Assembly: GCF_013141775.1 (NCBI RefSeq)
Contig: NZ_WHOB01000041.1
Location: 36,840-100,839, forward strand
Reading direction: 5' to 3'
Source: Paenibacillus phytohabitans
Lineage (GTDB): Bacteria; Bacillota; Bacilli; Paenibacillales; Paenibacillaceae
Length of the DNA stretch: 64,000 nt
Position numbers and translations under genes: made by a program. Positions within the stretch are counted from its first letter, which is position 1. Every line of letters starts with the position of its first letter. This document shows positions 24,702-34,354 of the stretch, piece by piece. The notes below the pieces were generated by a model. It had not been told where the DNA came from, ran no database searches, and saw nothing but the letters and a program-made list of their open reading frames with translations.

Positions 24702-25874
24702 TTGAGAATTTTAATCGTAGATGACAATCCGACCAATGTAATCATTATCCGTGAAATCCTGAAAAAAGAAGATTACCGGAATTTTATAACGGCTTCGTCC
24801 GCTAAAGATATGTTGAAGCTGCTCGGTGTGGGTTCTGGCGTAGATGAGAAGCAACCTAAGCAGTCGGATGTGGATTTGATACTGCTGGATATGATGATGC
24901 CGGAGATGGACGGGATTGAGGCATGCCGTGTGGTTCAGCAATATGAGCATCTGAAGGACATTCCCATTATTATGGTCACCGCTGTGGGAGATTCCAAGAA
25001 GCTCGCAGAAGCACTGGATGCAGGTGCCGTGGATTATGTTACGAAACCGATTAACAAGGTGGAACTGATGGCCCGCATCCGTCTGGCACTGCGGCTGAAA
25101 CGCGAGAAGGATTGGCATAAGGAGCGGGATCAGCGCATCCAGGATGAGCTGAAGCTGGCTGCCTTAGTGCAGAATGCAGTACTCAGCTTGCCGCTTACCG
25201 AGGAAACGTTTGAGGTGCATGCCATTTATCAGCCGTCCTTTGAGCTGGCCGGTGACTTATACGCCTGGTATCCGCTGGGTGACGGGCGTTATGCTGTCAT
25301 TCTGCTGGATATGATGGGACACGGGATCTCTTCATCGCTGTTCTGTATGTTCCTGGCCTCGGTATTGAAGGATACCGTGACTACCTATGTTGAGCCGGAG
25401 AAGGTTATCCAAGAACTCAACAGGCGCTTCAACCAGCTCTACATCGAGAAGCAGCTGGTCCAGTATTACTTCACGGCAATCTATCTTGTCATTGATACAC
25501 GGATGAAGCGGATTGATTATGTGAATGCCGGACATCCGCCGGCGCTGTTATTCGAAGGAGAGGCCAAGACTCCGGTTCTGCTGGAGAGCAACTGCCACCC
25601 GGTCGGGCTGTTTGACCGGATTGATATCCAGCCGCAGAGCCTCAGCTATGAGGAAGAAGGCCATCTGGTGCTGTTTACAGACGGCTTACTGGAAATGGTC
25701 CAGGGAGAGCAGGCGGAGCAGCTCGAATTCATGATCGGGCATTTGAATGCCGGTCATGACTGGCAGGAAGAGGTTATGCGCACTGCTTTCCTGAATGAGC
25801 CTGTGAATCAGGAGCGCGATGACGATAAGTGTCTGGTATGGATTTCGCTGAAGAAAGGAACAGATAGGGAATGA
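24702..25874 (+). CDS. rsbY: RsbY-like serine phosphatase: receiver domain plus PP2C/SpoIIE domain
   Basis: A 390-residue cytoplasmic phosphatase that should dephosphorylate RsbV-P and so free SigB. Residues 1-125 form a receiver domain (ILIVDDNPTN, phosphorylated Asp63 in LLDMMMPEMDG, Lys in VTKPINK). A coiled coil links it to a PP2C domain (about 170-388) with FELAGDLYAWYPLGDGRYAV, LLDMMGHGISSSLF and DDDKCLVW metal-binding acidic residues. The layout matches RsbY of the Bacillus cereus group, not the RsbU or RsbP of B. subtilis. TTG start at 24702 follows GAGGTGAGGGAG. Its stop overlaps the next start (ATGA), so it is coupled to the kinase that should phosphorylate it. Confidence 0.9.
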   Translation: MRILIVDDNPTNVIIIREILKKEDYRNFITASSAKDMLKLLGVGSGVDEKQPKQSDVDLILLDMMMPEMDGIEACRVVQQYEHLKDIPIIMVTAVGDSKKLAEALDAGAVDYVTKPINKVELMARIRLALRLKREKDWHKERDQRIQDELKLAALVQNAVLSLPLTEETFEVHAIYQPSFELAGDLYAWYPLGDGRYAVILLDMMGHGISSSLFCMFLASVLKDTVTTYVEPEKVIQELNRRFNQLYIEKQLVQYYFTAIYLVIDTRMKRIDYVNAGHPPALLFEGEAKTPVLLESNCHPVGLFDRIDIQPQSLSYEEEGHLVLFTDGLLEMVQGEQAEQLEFMIGHLNAGHDWQEEVMRTAFLNEPVNQERDDDKCLVWISLKKGTDRE

Positions 25875-28800
25875 AGATAAAGGCTAAACTGCTAATCGGC
25901 TTCAGTGCCATGCTGGCCATTATGCTGGCTCTTACCATGATCGGGTATGACCGGCTTCATTATATGAGCGGACAGCTTGACAGCTTCCAGGAGAGATACA
26001 GCAAAGGCCGCTCCTCTTCGGGGCTTCGCGGTGAAGTGAATGATATGGCACGGATCTTAACCACCTCGATGCTTAACGCGGATACACTCTCTGTGGATGC
26101 CCAGAAGGCGGAAATTAACAGCAAGGTGCTCAAAGCTGAGGAGCATCTGAAGAATATACAGGACTCCATGAAGACCACAGAAGAATTACAGCTGTTATCG
26201 CGGATTGAGGCTTCTTATTCTGCGTATAAGAATTATCAGAATAAAGTGCTGGAGATGCTGACCGCCGGGTACTTCCAGAATGCCAATACTTACCGTAATA
26301 CAGAAGGACAAGATATCCAGAATGAGGTGCTGAACAGTCTGAATGCACTTTCCGATTATAATGCCTTCCGGATGACTGATGAGACCGCCAAAGCCAAGGA
26401 GGCTTCCGAGCGTTCGATTCAGATGGTAACCCTGATTATGATTGTGGGACTGCTGCTGGGGCTTGGGGTGATCCTGTGGGTTATTCCGAGTATTACGCGC
26501 GGTCTGAGTGTCGTATCCATGATGATTACCAGCTTTGGCAACGGCAAGATACGGGCGATCCGGCGGATCAAGGTCAAATCCAAAGATGAGATTGGTGATG
26601 TAGCCCGTGTGTTCCAGCAGATGGCTGAGGATATTGAGCAGAAACAGCAGCTTGAACGATCCTATGCCCAGGCGCAGAGTGATCAGGCTTGGCTGAATGC
26701 GAACATAGCCCGGGTAACGGAGCTGCTGCGCGGCGTCAGTTCACTGGATCAGGTGTCGCAGACTTTTATCAGTGAGTTCACGCCTGTGCTGGGAGCCCAG
26801 TACGGTGCTGTATATTTGAAGGATCAGAACAATCCCAACCTGCTGGTCAGCAGCGCTTTCTATGCCGGTGAGGAAGGCCTCAAACCGAAGGAGAGCTTCG
26901 AAATCGGTCAGGGGCTGGTCGGGCAGAGTGCCTTGGACAAGCTGCCGATTAAGCTGACAGAGGCTCCGGATAATTATATTTCCATTTCCTCCGGATTCGG
27001 GGAATCGCATCCGAGTTACATTTCCATCCATCCGCTTTTATTTGAAGATGAGCTTATGGGGGTAGTGGAATTCGCTTCCTTCACTCCTTTCTCGGTGCTG
27101 CAGAATGAGCTGCTTCATCAGCTTTCGAATAATCTGGGTATCATTCTGAATAATATCGGCCGCAGGCTTGTCGTTGAAGAGCTGCTGCGGGAATCGCAGG
27201 CGCTTACCGAAGAGCTGCAATGCCAGTCAGAGGAACTGCAGACCCAGCAGGAAGAACTCCGCCGTTCCAACGAGAATCTGGAGGAACAGACGGATGCGCT
27301 GAAGCGTTCCGAGGAGCTGCTGCAGCGGCAGCAGGGAGAGCTGGAGCATTATAATACGGAGCTGGTCGCCAAGACCCATGCGCTGCAGGAGCAGGTGCAG
27401 GAGGTCGAAGAGAAGAAGGATGAGATTGAGCATGCCCGCGTCCAGCTTGAGAAGCAGGCGATGCAGCTTGCTGTGACCAGCAAATACAAATCCGAGTTCC
27501 TGGCGAATATGTCTCATGAGCTGCGGACGCCGCTGAACAGCCTGTTAATCCTGTCCCAGCTTCTTACGGAAAATAAAGAAGGGAATCTGAGCGACAAGCA
27601 GGTGGAATTCGCCCATACCATTTATATGTCAGGTGCGGACCTGCTCAAGATGATAGATGAGATCCTCGATCTGTCCAAGGTGGATGCCGGCAAAATGGAG
27701 CTCAATTACGAAGAGATTCCGCTTACGGAGCTAAAGACCTTCGTGAAGCAGAACTTTGCACCGCTGGCCAGTAAAAAGGGGCTGTCGCTGCGCTTAGCCT
27801 TCGAAGAGCCGCTGCCGGATCATGTGTTCACGGACAGCCACAGACTGAAGCAGGTGCTGCGCAATCTCTTGTCCAATGCCTTCAAATTTACCAGCGAAGG
27901 ACATGTGGAGTTCTCCGTCAGCCGGGCGGATACCAAGCAGCTGCCTTCCTATCTGCCGCATGAATTTGAATACATTGCACTGTCCGTCAAGGACAGCGGA
28001 ATCGGCATCCCGTCCGACAAGATGGATATTGTCTTTGAGGCCTTCCAGCAGGTCGACGGGACAACCAGCCGCAAGTATGGGGGCACAGGTCTCGGGCTGT
28101 CGATCAGCCGCGAGCTGGCCCGTCTGATGGGCGGGGCAATTGGATTGGAATCGCGCGAAGGACAAGGGAGCATCTTCACCTTGTACCTGCCGGTCAAAGG
28201 GAATTACAGCCTGCTCCCGGGAGTGGCAGAAGCCGCCGCCGCACGGGATGCGGTGACGCTTGAAGAGTACCGGGATGAACGTTCATGGGATGAAACCGGC
28301 GATGTGGCCCCTACGCCCCTCGTGCCGGTTATTGTTGAGGACGACCGCGAATCGCTGACCGCCGGCGACAAGGTTCTGCTCATTATCGAAGATGACGAGA
28401 GCTTTGCCAAGATACTGCTCGGCATGGCCCGCGGCCGCGGCTTCAAGGGACTGGTGGCTCTTCAGGGAGATACCGGCCTGCAGATGGCCAAGACCTATTT
28501 GCCTGACGCGATTATTCTCGATATCCAGCTGCCCGTCATGGACGGCTGGTCCATACTCAGGGAACTTAAGGGTGCATCCCAGACCCGGCATATCCCTGTG
28601 CATGTGATCTCTGTGAACGATGAGATTAAGCAGGGCTTAATGATGGGCGCAATGGCCTACTTAAGAAAGCCGTCTTCACGTGAGGCGCTGGAACGGGCAT
28701 TCTCGCAGATTGAGAACTACACCGCCAGCACGCTTAAGCATCTGCTCATTGTAGAAGATGATGATATCCAGCGCCGGTCCATCATGGAGCTTATCGGGCA

Positions 28801-29539
28801 TGATGATGTAGCCATTACTGCGGTTTCCACCGGCCATGAAGCCCTGGGCGAGCTGCGCAAGCAGAGGTATGACTGTATGGTCCTCGATCTTATGCTGGAG
28901 GATATGACCGGGTTCGAGCTGCTGGATCAGATCCGGGACGATGAAGAGCTGAACGATCTGCCGATCATTATTTACACCGGTAAAGATCTGGACAGCAAAG
29001 AAGAGACACAGCTGCGTAAATATGCGGAATCGATCATTATCAAGGATGTCCGCTCGCCGGAACGGCTGCTGGATGAAACTACGCTGTTCCTGCACCGGGT
29101 AGAGGCAAATCTTCCGGAAGATAAGCGTAAAATTCTGCAAAAGCTGCACAATAAAGAAGAATTGTTCGACGGCAAAAAAATATTGCTCGTTGATGATGAT
29201 ATCCGAAACGTCTTTGCCCTCTCCAGTGTTCTCGAAGGGTATCACATGGAAGTGAAGTTCGCCGAGAATGGGCGGGAGGCCATAGATATGCTGGTGGAGC
29301 AGACGGATTATGATCTGGTGCTGATGGATATGATGATGCCGGAAATGGACGGCTACGAAGCGATGCGCCGTATCCGGCAAATGCCGCAGTACCAGAAATT
29401 GCCGATTATTGCACTTACGGCTAAGGCGATGAAGGAGGACCGGGCGAAGTGTATTGAGGCCGGAGCCTCCGATTATATGAAGAAACCGATCAGTACAGAT
29501 CAGCTTCTTTCCTTAATGCGTGTCTGGTTGTATTCGTAA
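25871..29539 (+). CDS. RsbK-like membrane hybrid histidine kinase with three receiver domains
   Basis: A 1222-residue sensor. Membrane segment 1 (about 7-25), an extracellular helical domain (26-183, four-helix or CHASE3-like), segment 2 (184-206), HAMP (207-262), GAF (about 285-430), a long Gln/Glu-rich coiled coil (435-540), HisKA with His549 in SHELRTPLNS, and HATPase (SNAFKFT, SGIGIPSDK, GTGLGLSIS). Then three receivers with phosphorylatable Asp884, Asp1006 and Asp1153. By analogy with B. cereus RsbK it would phosphorylate the RsbY-like phosphatase and thereby switch on SigB. Next to it is a CheR-type methyltransferase, and the coiled coil offers Gln/Glu methylation sites. Three receivers is more than I would expect. 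Confidence 0.88.
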   Translation: MKIKAKLLIGFSAMLAIMLALTMIGYDRLHYMSGQLDSFQERYSKGRSSSGLRGEVNDMARILTTSMLNADTLSVDAQKAEINSKVLKAEEHLKNIQDSMKTTEELQLLSRIEASYSAYKNYQNKVLEMLTAGYFQNANTYRNTEGQDIQNEVLNSLNALSDYNAFRMTDETAKAKEASERSIQMVTLIMIVGLLLGLGVILWVIPSITRGLSVVSMMITSFGNGKIRAIRRIKVKSKDEIGDVARVFQQMAEDIEQKQQLERSYAQAQSDQAWLNANIARVTELLRGVSSLDQVSQTFISEFTPVLGAQYGAVYLKDQNNPNLLVSSAFYAGEEGLKPKESFEIGQGLVGQSALDKLPIKLTEAPDNYISISSGFGESHPSYISIHPLLFEDELMGVVEFASFTPFSVLQNELLHQLSNNLGIILNNIGRRLVVEELLRESQALTEELQCQSEELQTQQEELRRSNENLEEQTDALKRSEELLQRQQGELEHYNTELVAKTHALQEQVQEVEEKKDEIEHARVQLEKQAMQLAVTSKYKSEFLANMSHELRTPLNSLLILSQLLTENKEGNLSDKQVEFAHTIYMSGADLLKMIDEILDLSKVDAGKMELNYEEIPLTELKTFVKQNFAPLASKKGLSLRLAFEEPLPDHVFTDSHRLKQVLRNLLSNAFKFTSEGHVEFSVSRADTKQLPSYLPHEFEYIALSVKDSGIGIPSDKMDIVFEAFQQVDGTTSRKYGGTGLGLSISRELARLMGGAIGLESREGQGSIFTLYLPVKGNYSLLPGVAEAAAARDAVTLEEYRDERSWDETGDVAPTPLVPVIVEDDRESLTAGDKVLLIIEDDESFAKILLGMARGRGFKGLVALQGDTGLQMAKTYLPDAIILDIQLPVMDGWSILRELKGASQTRHIPVHVISVNDEIKQGLMMGAMAYLRKPSSREALERAFSQIENYTASTLKHLLIVEDDDIQRRSIMELIGHDDVAITAVSTGHEALGELRKQRYDCMVLDLMLEDMTGFELLDQIRDDEELNDLPIIIYTGKDLDSKEETQLRKYAESIIIKDVRSPERLLDETTLFLHRVEANLPEDKRKILQKLHNKEELFDGKKILLVDDDIRNVFALSSVLEGYHMEVKFAENGREAIDMLVEQTDYDLVLMDMMMPEMDGYEAMRRIRQMPQYQKLPIIALTAKAMKEDRAKCIEAGASDYMKKPISTDQLLSLMRVWLYS

Positions 29540-29621
29540 GGGCGATTTCGGGGTAATAGCTTTACAGTACCATTTGGAACGAGTCCGGAAATAAGGCTTA
29601 GGCAAGGGAGTATTGATAACA

Positions 29622-30491
29622 ATGACAGCTATGGAACGCGGATATGAGGAGCAGGCTATTCAGGCAGGGAGCAAACAGGAGCTTGAACAGATTGAAATTG
29701 AGCTGCTTCTAAGCGGGGTACACCGTCTATATGGATATGACTTCAGGAATTATGCGCTGCCTTCCTTGAAACGGCGCATCTGGCATCATGTCCATGCCGA
29801 GAATGTGCCCAGCATATCCGCCCTGCAGGAGAAAGTGCTGCATGACCGTGCCTGCTTTGAACGGTTTGTATACAGTCTTTCGATCCCTGTAACGGAAATG
29901 TTCCGCGATCCGGGACTCTTCCTGACCTTCAGGCAGAAGGTGGTCCCCCTGCTGCGGACCTATCCGTATATCCGGATCTGGCATGCCGGCTGTTCCACAG
30001 GCGAAGAGGTATATTCCATGGCTATTATGCTGCATGAGGAAGGGCTTTACGACAAGGCGCGGATTTATGCAACGGATATGAACGCCCGTTCCCTGCAGCA
30101 GGCCAAAGAAGGCGTGTATGAGATCGGGAAGATGAAGCAATATACCAAGAATTATCTGGAGGCGGGCGGTACACGCGCGTTCTCGGAATACTACACAGCG
30201 AAGTATAATTCAGTGATTCTGCAGCCTTACTTGCGCAAGAATATCATTTTTGCGGAGCATAATCTGGCGACAGACACTTCATTTAATGAATTTAATGTTA
30301 TTTTTTGCCGCAACGTAATGATCTATTTCAACGATGAGCTCCGCGATCATGTTCATGGCTTATTCCACGAAAGTCTCAGCCGGTTTGGAGTGCTGGTCCT
30401 TGGTTCCAAGGAATCCATTCATTTCACGAAATACAGTGACAGCTACGAAGCTTTGGACAGGGTGGAAAAAATATACCGCAAGAATAAGTAG
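29622..30491 (+). CDS. CheR-type methyltransferase, RsbM-like
   Basis: A 289-residue SAM-dependent protein-glutamate methyltransferase. The CheR N-terminal helical part ([20 protein letters not shown]) is followed by the catalytic domain with SAM motif [35 protein letters not shown] and [13 protein letters not shown]. No chemotaxis genes are nearby. In the B. cereus group a CheR-like RsbM methylates the kinase RsbK and tunes SigB; the same role is inferred here from order and architecture. ATG 29622 lies 11 bases after AAGGGAG. A TTG nine bases earlier is too close to it. Confidence 0.88.
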   Translation: MTAMERGYEEQAIQAGSKQELEQIEIELLLSGVHRLYGYDFRNYALPSLKRRIWHHVHAENVPSISALQEKVLHDRACFERFVYSLSIPVTEMFRDPGLFLTFRQKVVPLLRTYPYIRIWHAGCSTGEEVYSMAIMLHEEGLYDKARIYATDMNARSLQQAKEGVYEIGKMKQYTKNYLEAGGTRAFSEYYTAKYNSVILQPYLRKNIIFAEHNLATDTSFNEFNVIFCRNVMIYFNDELRDHVHGLFHESLSRFGVLVLGSKESIHFTKYSDSYEALDRVEKIYRKNK

Positions 30492-30508
30492 CGGGTAAGG
30501 AGGGGCCT

Positions 30509-32179
30509 ATGGGGGTTCAGGAACCGATTCATATACTGCTGGTTGACGACCGTCCCGAGAATCTGCTGGCACTGGAAGCAGTGCTTGAGAGTCAGCATTA
30601 CAAGCTTGTCAAAGCCAATTCTGGTGAAGAAGCACTGCGGTGCTTATTAAGATATGAATTTGCAGTTATCGTACTGGACGTGCAGATGCCGGGTATGGAC
30701 GGAATCGAAACCGCCAAATTAATCAAAGCCAGAGAGAAAACCAAGGATATTCCGATCATATTTATCTCTGCCAACAGCAAGGAGGCGGAGCATCTGTTCG
30801 CGGGTTATTCTGCCGGTGCCATTGATTATATGGTCAAACCCTTTATTCCGCAGATTCTGAAGTCCAAGATCGAAGGCTTTGTTAACATGTATCTGACCAG
30901 CAAGAAGCAGCAGCTTCAGTCTATGCTGCTGCAGCAGAAGACACAGGAACTCGAGCGGATTAACGGGGAACTGGTCAAAGCCAAGGAAGAGGCGGAGATT
31001 GCCGCTAATGCCAAGACCGAATTCCTCGCGATGATGAGCCATGAGATCCGTACGCCGATGAACGGGGTAGTGGGCATGATCGATCTTCTGATGGAGACGG
31101 AGCTTGCTCCTGAACAGAAGGAATATACGGAGATTATCCGCAAAAGTGCGGATACCCTGATTACGGTCATTAACGATATCCTTGATTTCACCAAGATGGA
31201 ATCAGGCAAAATGGAAATGGAAGAGCAGTTGTTTGAGCTACAAACCACCATCCAGGAGGTGTTTAGCTTATTTTCTGCGGAAGCTGGCAAAAAGAATCTG
31301 GAGCTGGCTTATTTCATCGACCAGAAGCTGCCCAAGCTCATTTACGGGGATATGGCCCGTTTGCGGCAGGTATTAATTAATCTGGTGGCCAATGCGGTCA
31401 AATTTACCAACCAGGGCGGCGTATATTTGGTTGCGTCCAGCGTGCCTACAGCTGATAATAAACTGGTAGTGGAATTTACAGTGAAAGATACAGGCATTGG
31501 AATTTCACCGGAGAAATGTGACCGGCTGTTCCAGCCCTTCTCTCAGCTTGATTCATCCATGACCCGCAAATACGGAGGGACGGGCCTGGGGCTCGCCATC
31601 TGCAAGTCACTTGTTGGGATGATGGGCGGAGATATCCGTGTGGAGTCGATGGAAGAGAAGGGAGCTACATTCGTATTCACGATACAGGCAGCTGTCCCGG
31701 AGGATGAACTGGCAGGCAGCTGCCAGGAGGAGCAGAGTGCGGGAAAAGTGGTTGACCGGCATTGGCGCAGCAAGGTGCTTGTAGTGGATGACCATCCGAT
31801 CAACCAGCGCCTGATGGTAAGCATGCTGGACAAGCTGGGCTATAATGCCGAGGTTGCCGAGGATGGCAGCCAGGCTGTAGAGATGGCCCGGAACTCTGCT
31901 TACGATTTTATATTCATGGATTTGCAGATGCCGGTGATGGACGGGCTTGAAGCAACCTCCCGGATCCGTGAGAACAGCAGTGGTTCTCCGGACAAGACTA
32001 TTATCATCGCCATGACTGCGAATGTCATGGAGGGCATTCAGAATCGCTGTATCGCTGCCGGTATGGACGGCTATATCAGCAAACCGCTCAAGCTAAGCAG
32101 CATCAAACAGGTTTTTTCCAGATATTCAGTCGAGGATAACCCCGCTGCGCAGCGGAATGCCTCACTTTTTAATGCATGA
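30509..32179 (+). CDS. sensorless hybrid kinase: receiver, HisKA, HATPase, receiver
   Basis: A 556-residue soluble protein. An N-terminal receiver (Asp57 in [11 protein letters not shown]), a short coiled coil (125-165), HisKA (His178 in [11 protein letters not shown]), HATPase ([26 protein letters not shown]), and a C-terminal receiver (Asp471 in [11 protein letters not shown]). It has no input domain other than the receiver, so it must take its signal from another kinase, probably the RsbK-like one 1 kb upstream; this is inference. It starts 17 bases after the methyltransferase gene behind AAGGAGGGGCC. The canonical B. cereus cluster has no counterpart that I know of. Confidence 0.88.
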   Translation: MGVQEPIHILLVDDRPENLLALEAVLESQHYKLVKANSGEEALRCLLRYEFAVIVLDVQMPGMDGIETAKLIKAREKTKDIPIIFISANSKEAEHLFAGYSAGAIDYMVKPFIPQILKSKIEGFVNMYLTSKKQQLQSMLLQQKTQELERINGELVKAKEEAEIAANAKTEFLAMMSHEIRTPMNGVVGMIDLLMETELAPEQKEYTEIIRKSADTLITVINDILDFTKMESGKMEMEEQLFELQTTIQEVFSLFSAEAGKKNLELAYFIDQKLPKLIYGDMARLRQVLINLVANAVKFTNQGGVYLVASSVPTADNKLVVEFTVKDTGIGISPEKCDRLFQPFSQLDSSMTRKYGGTGLGLAICKSLVGMMGGDIRVESMEEKGATFVFTIQAAVPEDELAGSCQEEQSAGKVVDRHWRSKVLVVDDHPINQRLMVSMLDKLGYNAEVAEDGSQAVEMARNSAYDFIFMDLQMPVMDGLEATSRIRENSSGSPDKTIIIAMTANVMEGIQNRCIAAGMDGYISKPLKLSSIKQVFSRYSVEDNPAAQRNASLFNA

Positions 32180-32215
32180 TCCAGTAATTACCACAGCCGT
32201 TAAGTCCCAATTGTT

Positions 32216-32241
32216 GTTTCAACAGTGTACCATTAGGGTTA
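32216..32241 (+). promoter_or_regulatory. SigB-type promoter of rsbV-rsbW-sigB
   Basis: GTTTCA (32216-32221), 14 bases, GGGTTA (32236-32241). The site lies 35 bases before the rsbV start and implies positive autoregulation by SigB, as known for Bacillus. Confidence 0.65.
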
Positions 32242-32275
32242 TTGGTAAAGAAAACATTTATCAGGAGAGTTGTCT

Positions 32276-32614
32276 ATGAATACACATAAAAGCGAAAAAT
32301 TCCACGCAAAAACCGAAACAGAAGGCACAGTATGTACCGTTTATCTGACTGGAGAGCTTGATCTGTCTGTGACTCCTGATTTCCGTCTGGTCATGGAACC
32401 GCTGGTGGGAGATACGGGACTTGATCTCGTGATTAATCTTAAGGATTTGAGATACATTGACAGCACAGGAATCGGGATTTTGTTGTCGATTCTCAAAGCA
32501 AGACACGGAATGGAAGTTAAATTTGCCGTTGAAGAAGTTCCTCCACAAATACAGAAATTGTTTGATATGACCGGCATTTCCAAGTTTTTTGCCCCCCAAG
32601 AGAATTCCCACTAG
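32276..32614 (+). CDS. rsbV: anti-sigma factor antagonist RsbV (STAS domain)
   Basis: A 112-residue STAS protein. When unphosphorylated it binds RsbW and releases SigB. The phosphorylation site is Ser63 in YIDSTGIGILLS, which matches the family motif. The N-terminal strand region (GTVCTVYLTGELDLSVTPDF) is typical. ATG 32276 is six bases from AGGAGAG; a TTG two codons earlier is too close. The kinase gene follows after 18 bases, and a SigB-like promoter lies upstream. Confidence 0.93.
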   Translation: MNTHKSEKFHAKTETEGTVCTVYLTGELDLSVTPDFRLVMEPLVGDTGLDLVINLKDLRYIDSTGIGILLSILKARHGMEVKFAVEEVPPQIQKLFDMTGISKFFAPQENSH

Positions 32615-32632
32615 GAAAGGATCGAACTAAGG

Positions 32633-33085
32633 ATGAGTGATGACGTGCAAAGAGTAGTGCTTCAGTTACCCGCCAGTGCAGAATATGTCGATATCGTCAG
32701 ACTTAATTTATATGGCATTGCCTCTAAGATGGGTTTTACTTATGAAGATATTGAGGATATGAAGGTAGCAGTCTCGGAAGCCTGTAACAACTCCGTGCTT
32801 TATGCTTACGGGCAGGAAGACGGTTTGGTTGATGTAATCTTTGAAGTAGGATCAAGTGCTTTGTCCATTACTGTCAAAGATGAGGGGGAGAGCTTTGACG
32901 GTTTGGATTCGTCCGATGAACGTATGACGCTGCACGACAAGGAGCTGAATGATGTTCAGGTGGGCGGACTGGGATTTTATTTAATGCAGGCGCTTATGGA
33001 TGACGTTAGCGTCGTTAGCGAAGCAGGGAAAGGGACAGTCGTTACCCTGACTAAGCGGCTTAATTACAGCGAGGAGAAAGTATGA
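32633..33085 (+). CDS. rsbW: serine-protein kinase / anti-sigma factor RsbW
   Basis: A 150-residue GHKL-fold kinase that binds SigB and phosphorylates RsbV. The ATP-binding elements are visible: VAVSEACNNSVLYAY (N-box), VKDEGESFDG (G1), and VGGLGFYLMQALMDDVSV (lid/G2). Its end overlaps the sigB start by four bases, the usual coupling of sigma and anti-sigma. Standard partner in the RsbV-RsbW switch; the phosphatase that resets it is encoded at 24702. Confidence 0.94.
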   Translation: MSDDVQRVVLQLPASAEYVDIVRLNLYGIASKMGFTYEDIEDMKVAVSEACNNSVLYAYGQEDGLVDVIFEVGSSALSITVKDEGESFDGLDSSDERMTLHDKELNDVQVGGLGFYLMQALMDDVSVVSEAGKGTVVTLTKRLNYSEEKV

Positions 33086-33852
33086 ACGACAAAGTGACTC
33101 CCCCAGAGTCCATGAATGAAGCAGTAAGCCTGATCTGGGAATACCAGCAGACGAAAGACAATGAAATAGCTACAGTGCTCATCCGTAAATACGAGCCCAT
33201 GGTGAAGATGGCAGCCGGCAAAATTGCCCGTAACCGTCCGGATCTTTATGAAGATCTGTATCAAGTGGGACAAATGGCGCTGATCCGGCTGTTGCAGCAG
33301 TATGATATTAGCCTGGGGATACCTTTTGAGCCCTATGCTATGAAAAGCATGATCGGACATATGAAGAATTTCCTGCGTGATAAATCCTGGTACATACAGG
33401 TTCCAAGACGGATCAAAGAAAAAGGAGCACTTGTACAGCAGGCCATTGATGAACTTACCATTCGATTGGAACGTTCCCCTGCGGTGGAAGAAATTGCCCA
33501 TTATCTGGATCTTACCGTGGAAGAAACTGTGGAAGTACTGGCCGGCAGGGAATGTTATCATTATGTTTCCCTGGATTCACCGCTCTCACAGGAAGAGACG
33601 GGTGCTACACTCGGCGAATTGATCAGCTCTGACGCCAATGACTATGAGACTGTGGAGAAACGCATGGATCTCCAGCAGGCTCTGGGACAGCTGAAGGAGC
33701 AGGAGCAGCAGGTGCTGCTGCTGGCCTTCCAGGATGGCCAGTCACAGCGTGCCATCGCCCAGAAGCTTGGGGTATCGCAGATGAGTGTTTCCCGTATACA
33801 GAAGCGTGCTACCGAGAAGCTGAAGCAGATTATGGCTAACTCTTCTTATTAA
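33082..33852 (+). CDS. sigB: general stress sigma factor SigB
   Basis: A 256-residue SigB/SigF/SigG-class sigma factor. Region 2 (DLYEDLYQVGQMALIRLLQQYD), region 3 (ERSPAVEEIAHYLDLTVEETVEVL), and region 4 with its helix-turn-helix (DGQSQRAIAQKLGVSQMSVSRIQKRATEKLKQ) are all present. Assignment to SigB rather than the sporulation sigmas rests on the rsbV-rsbW genes just upstream and the lack of SpoIIAA/SpoIIAB neighbours. It is co-transcribed with rsbVW from a SigB-like promoter and followed by a terminator. Confidence 0.92.
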   Translation: MNDKVTPPESMNEAVSLIWEYQQTKDNEIATVLIRKYEPMVKMAAGKIARNRPDLYEDLYQVGQMALIRLLQQYDISLGIPFEPYAMKSMIGHMKNFLRDKSWYIQVPRRIKEKGALVQQAIDELTIRLERSPAVEEIAHYLDLTVEETVEVLAGRECYHYVSLDSPLSQEETGATLGELISSDANDYETVEKRMDLQQALGQLKEQEQQVLLLAFQDGQSQRAIAQKLGVSQMSVSRIQKRATEKLKQIMANSSY

Positions 33853-33886
33853 GCTTAAGAAGTATGCCGTTATATTGAATAGCAGG

Positions 33887-33920
33887 ACAAGCCCTTCCCC
33901 GCCGGGATAGGGCTTGTTTT
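33887..33920 (+). terminator. terminator of the sigB operon
   Basis: ACAAGCCCT and AGGGCTTGT enclose a GC-rich loop; TTTT follows. Confidence 0.75.
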
Positions 33921-33960
33921 GCTATAGGCTGGAATAATTCCCCGTGGTTCCACGAGCAAC

Positions 33961-34006
33961 ACCCCTCCTGCAGTCTAATCTGGCGGGAGTAGGCTGCAGG
34001 AGGGGT
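33961..34006 (-). terminator. hairpin after the DUF5665 gene
   Basis: ACCCCTCCTGCAG pairs with CTGCAGGAGGGGT. No U-run follows, so it may stabilise the 3' end rather than terminate alone. Confidence 0.45.
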
Positions 34007-34021
34007 GAGCGGGAAATTCAT

Positions 34022-34354
34022 TTAGCTGTTGGCATCAATATACTTTTTGATTTCTCCAAGATATTCCCCGATAACCGGCACATCAAGGAACAAACTAAGA
34101 ATATAGCCCAGCAAACCGAGGATCACGAACGTACCAAGGGAAAGCCCCAGGCCTCTGGATACGCCGGCCATCAGATTGGTAATGATCCGCTTCTTGGGGT
34201 CCGTATAATTCTCCAGGATATCCTTGAATTCTGATTTTTCGAGTGAATCTGCGATTTTGTCGAGCCGTGCATTCAAGCGTTTGACCTCATGCCGCAGCTC
34301 GAAGGGATGCTCATCAACTTCATAAGCTTTAGTTCTGCTGTCCGCTTCTCCCAT
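34022..34354 (-). CDS. DUF5665 membrane protein
   Basis: A 110-residue protein. A charged N-terminal helix (VKRLNARLDKIADSLEKSEF) precedes LENYTDPKKRIITNLMAGVSRG and one or two membrane segments (LGLSLGTFVILGLLGYILSL). This is the DUF5665 pattern common in Bacilli and Clostridia; function unknown. ATG 34354 was chosen because AAAGCAGGT precedes it; upstream codons in the frame lack such a site. It converges on sigB, inside the stress-gene cluster. Confidence 0.75.
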   Translation of the reverse strand: MGEADSRTKAYEVDEHPFELRHEVKRLNARLDKIADSLEKSEFKDILENYTDPKKRIITNLMAGVSRGLGLSLGTFVILGLLGYILSLFLDVPVIGEYLGEIKKYIDANS

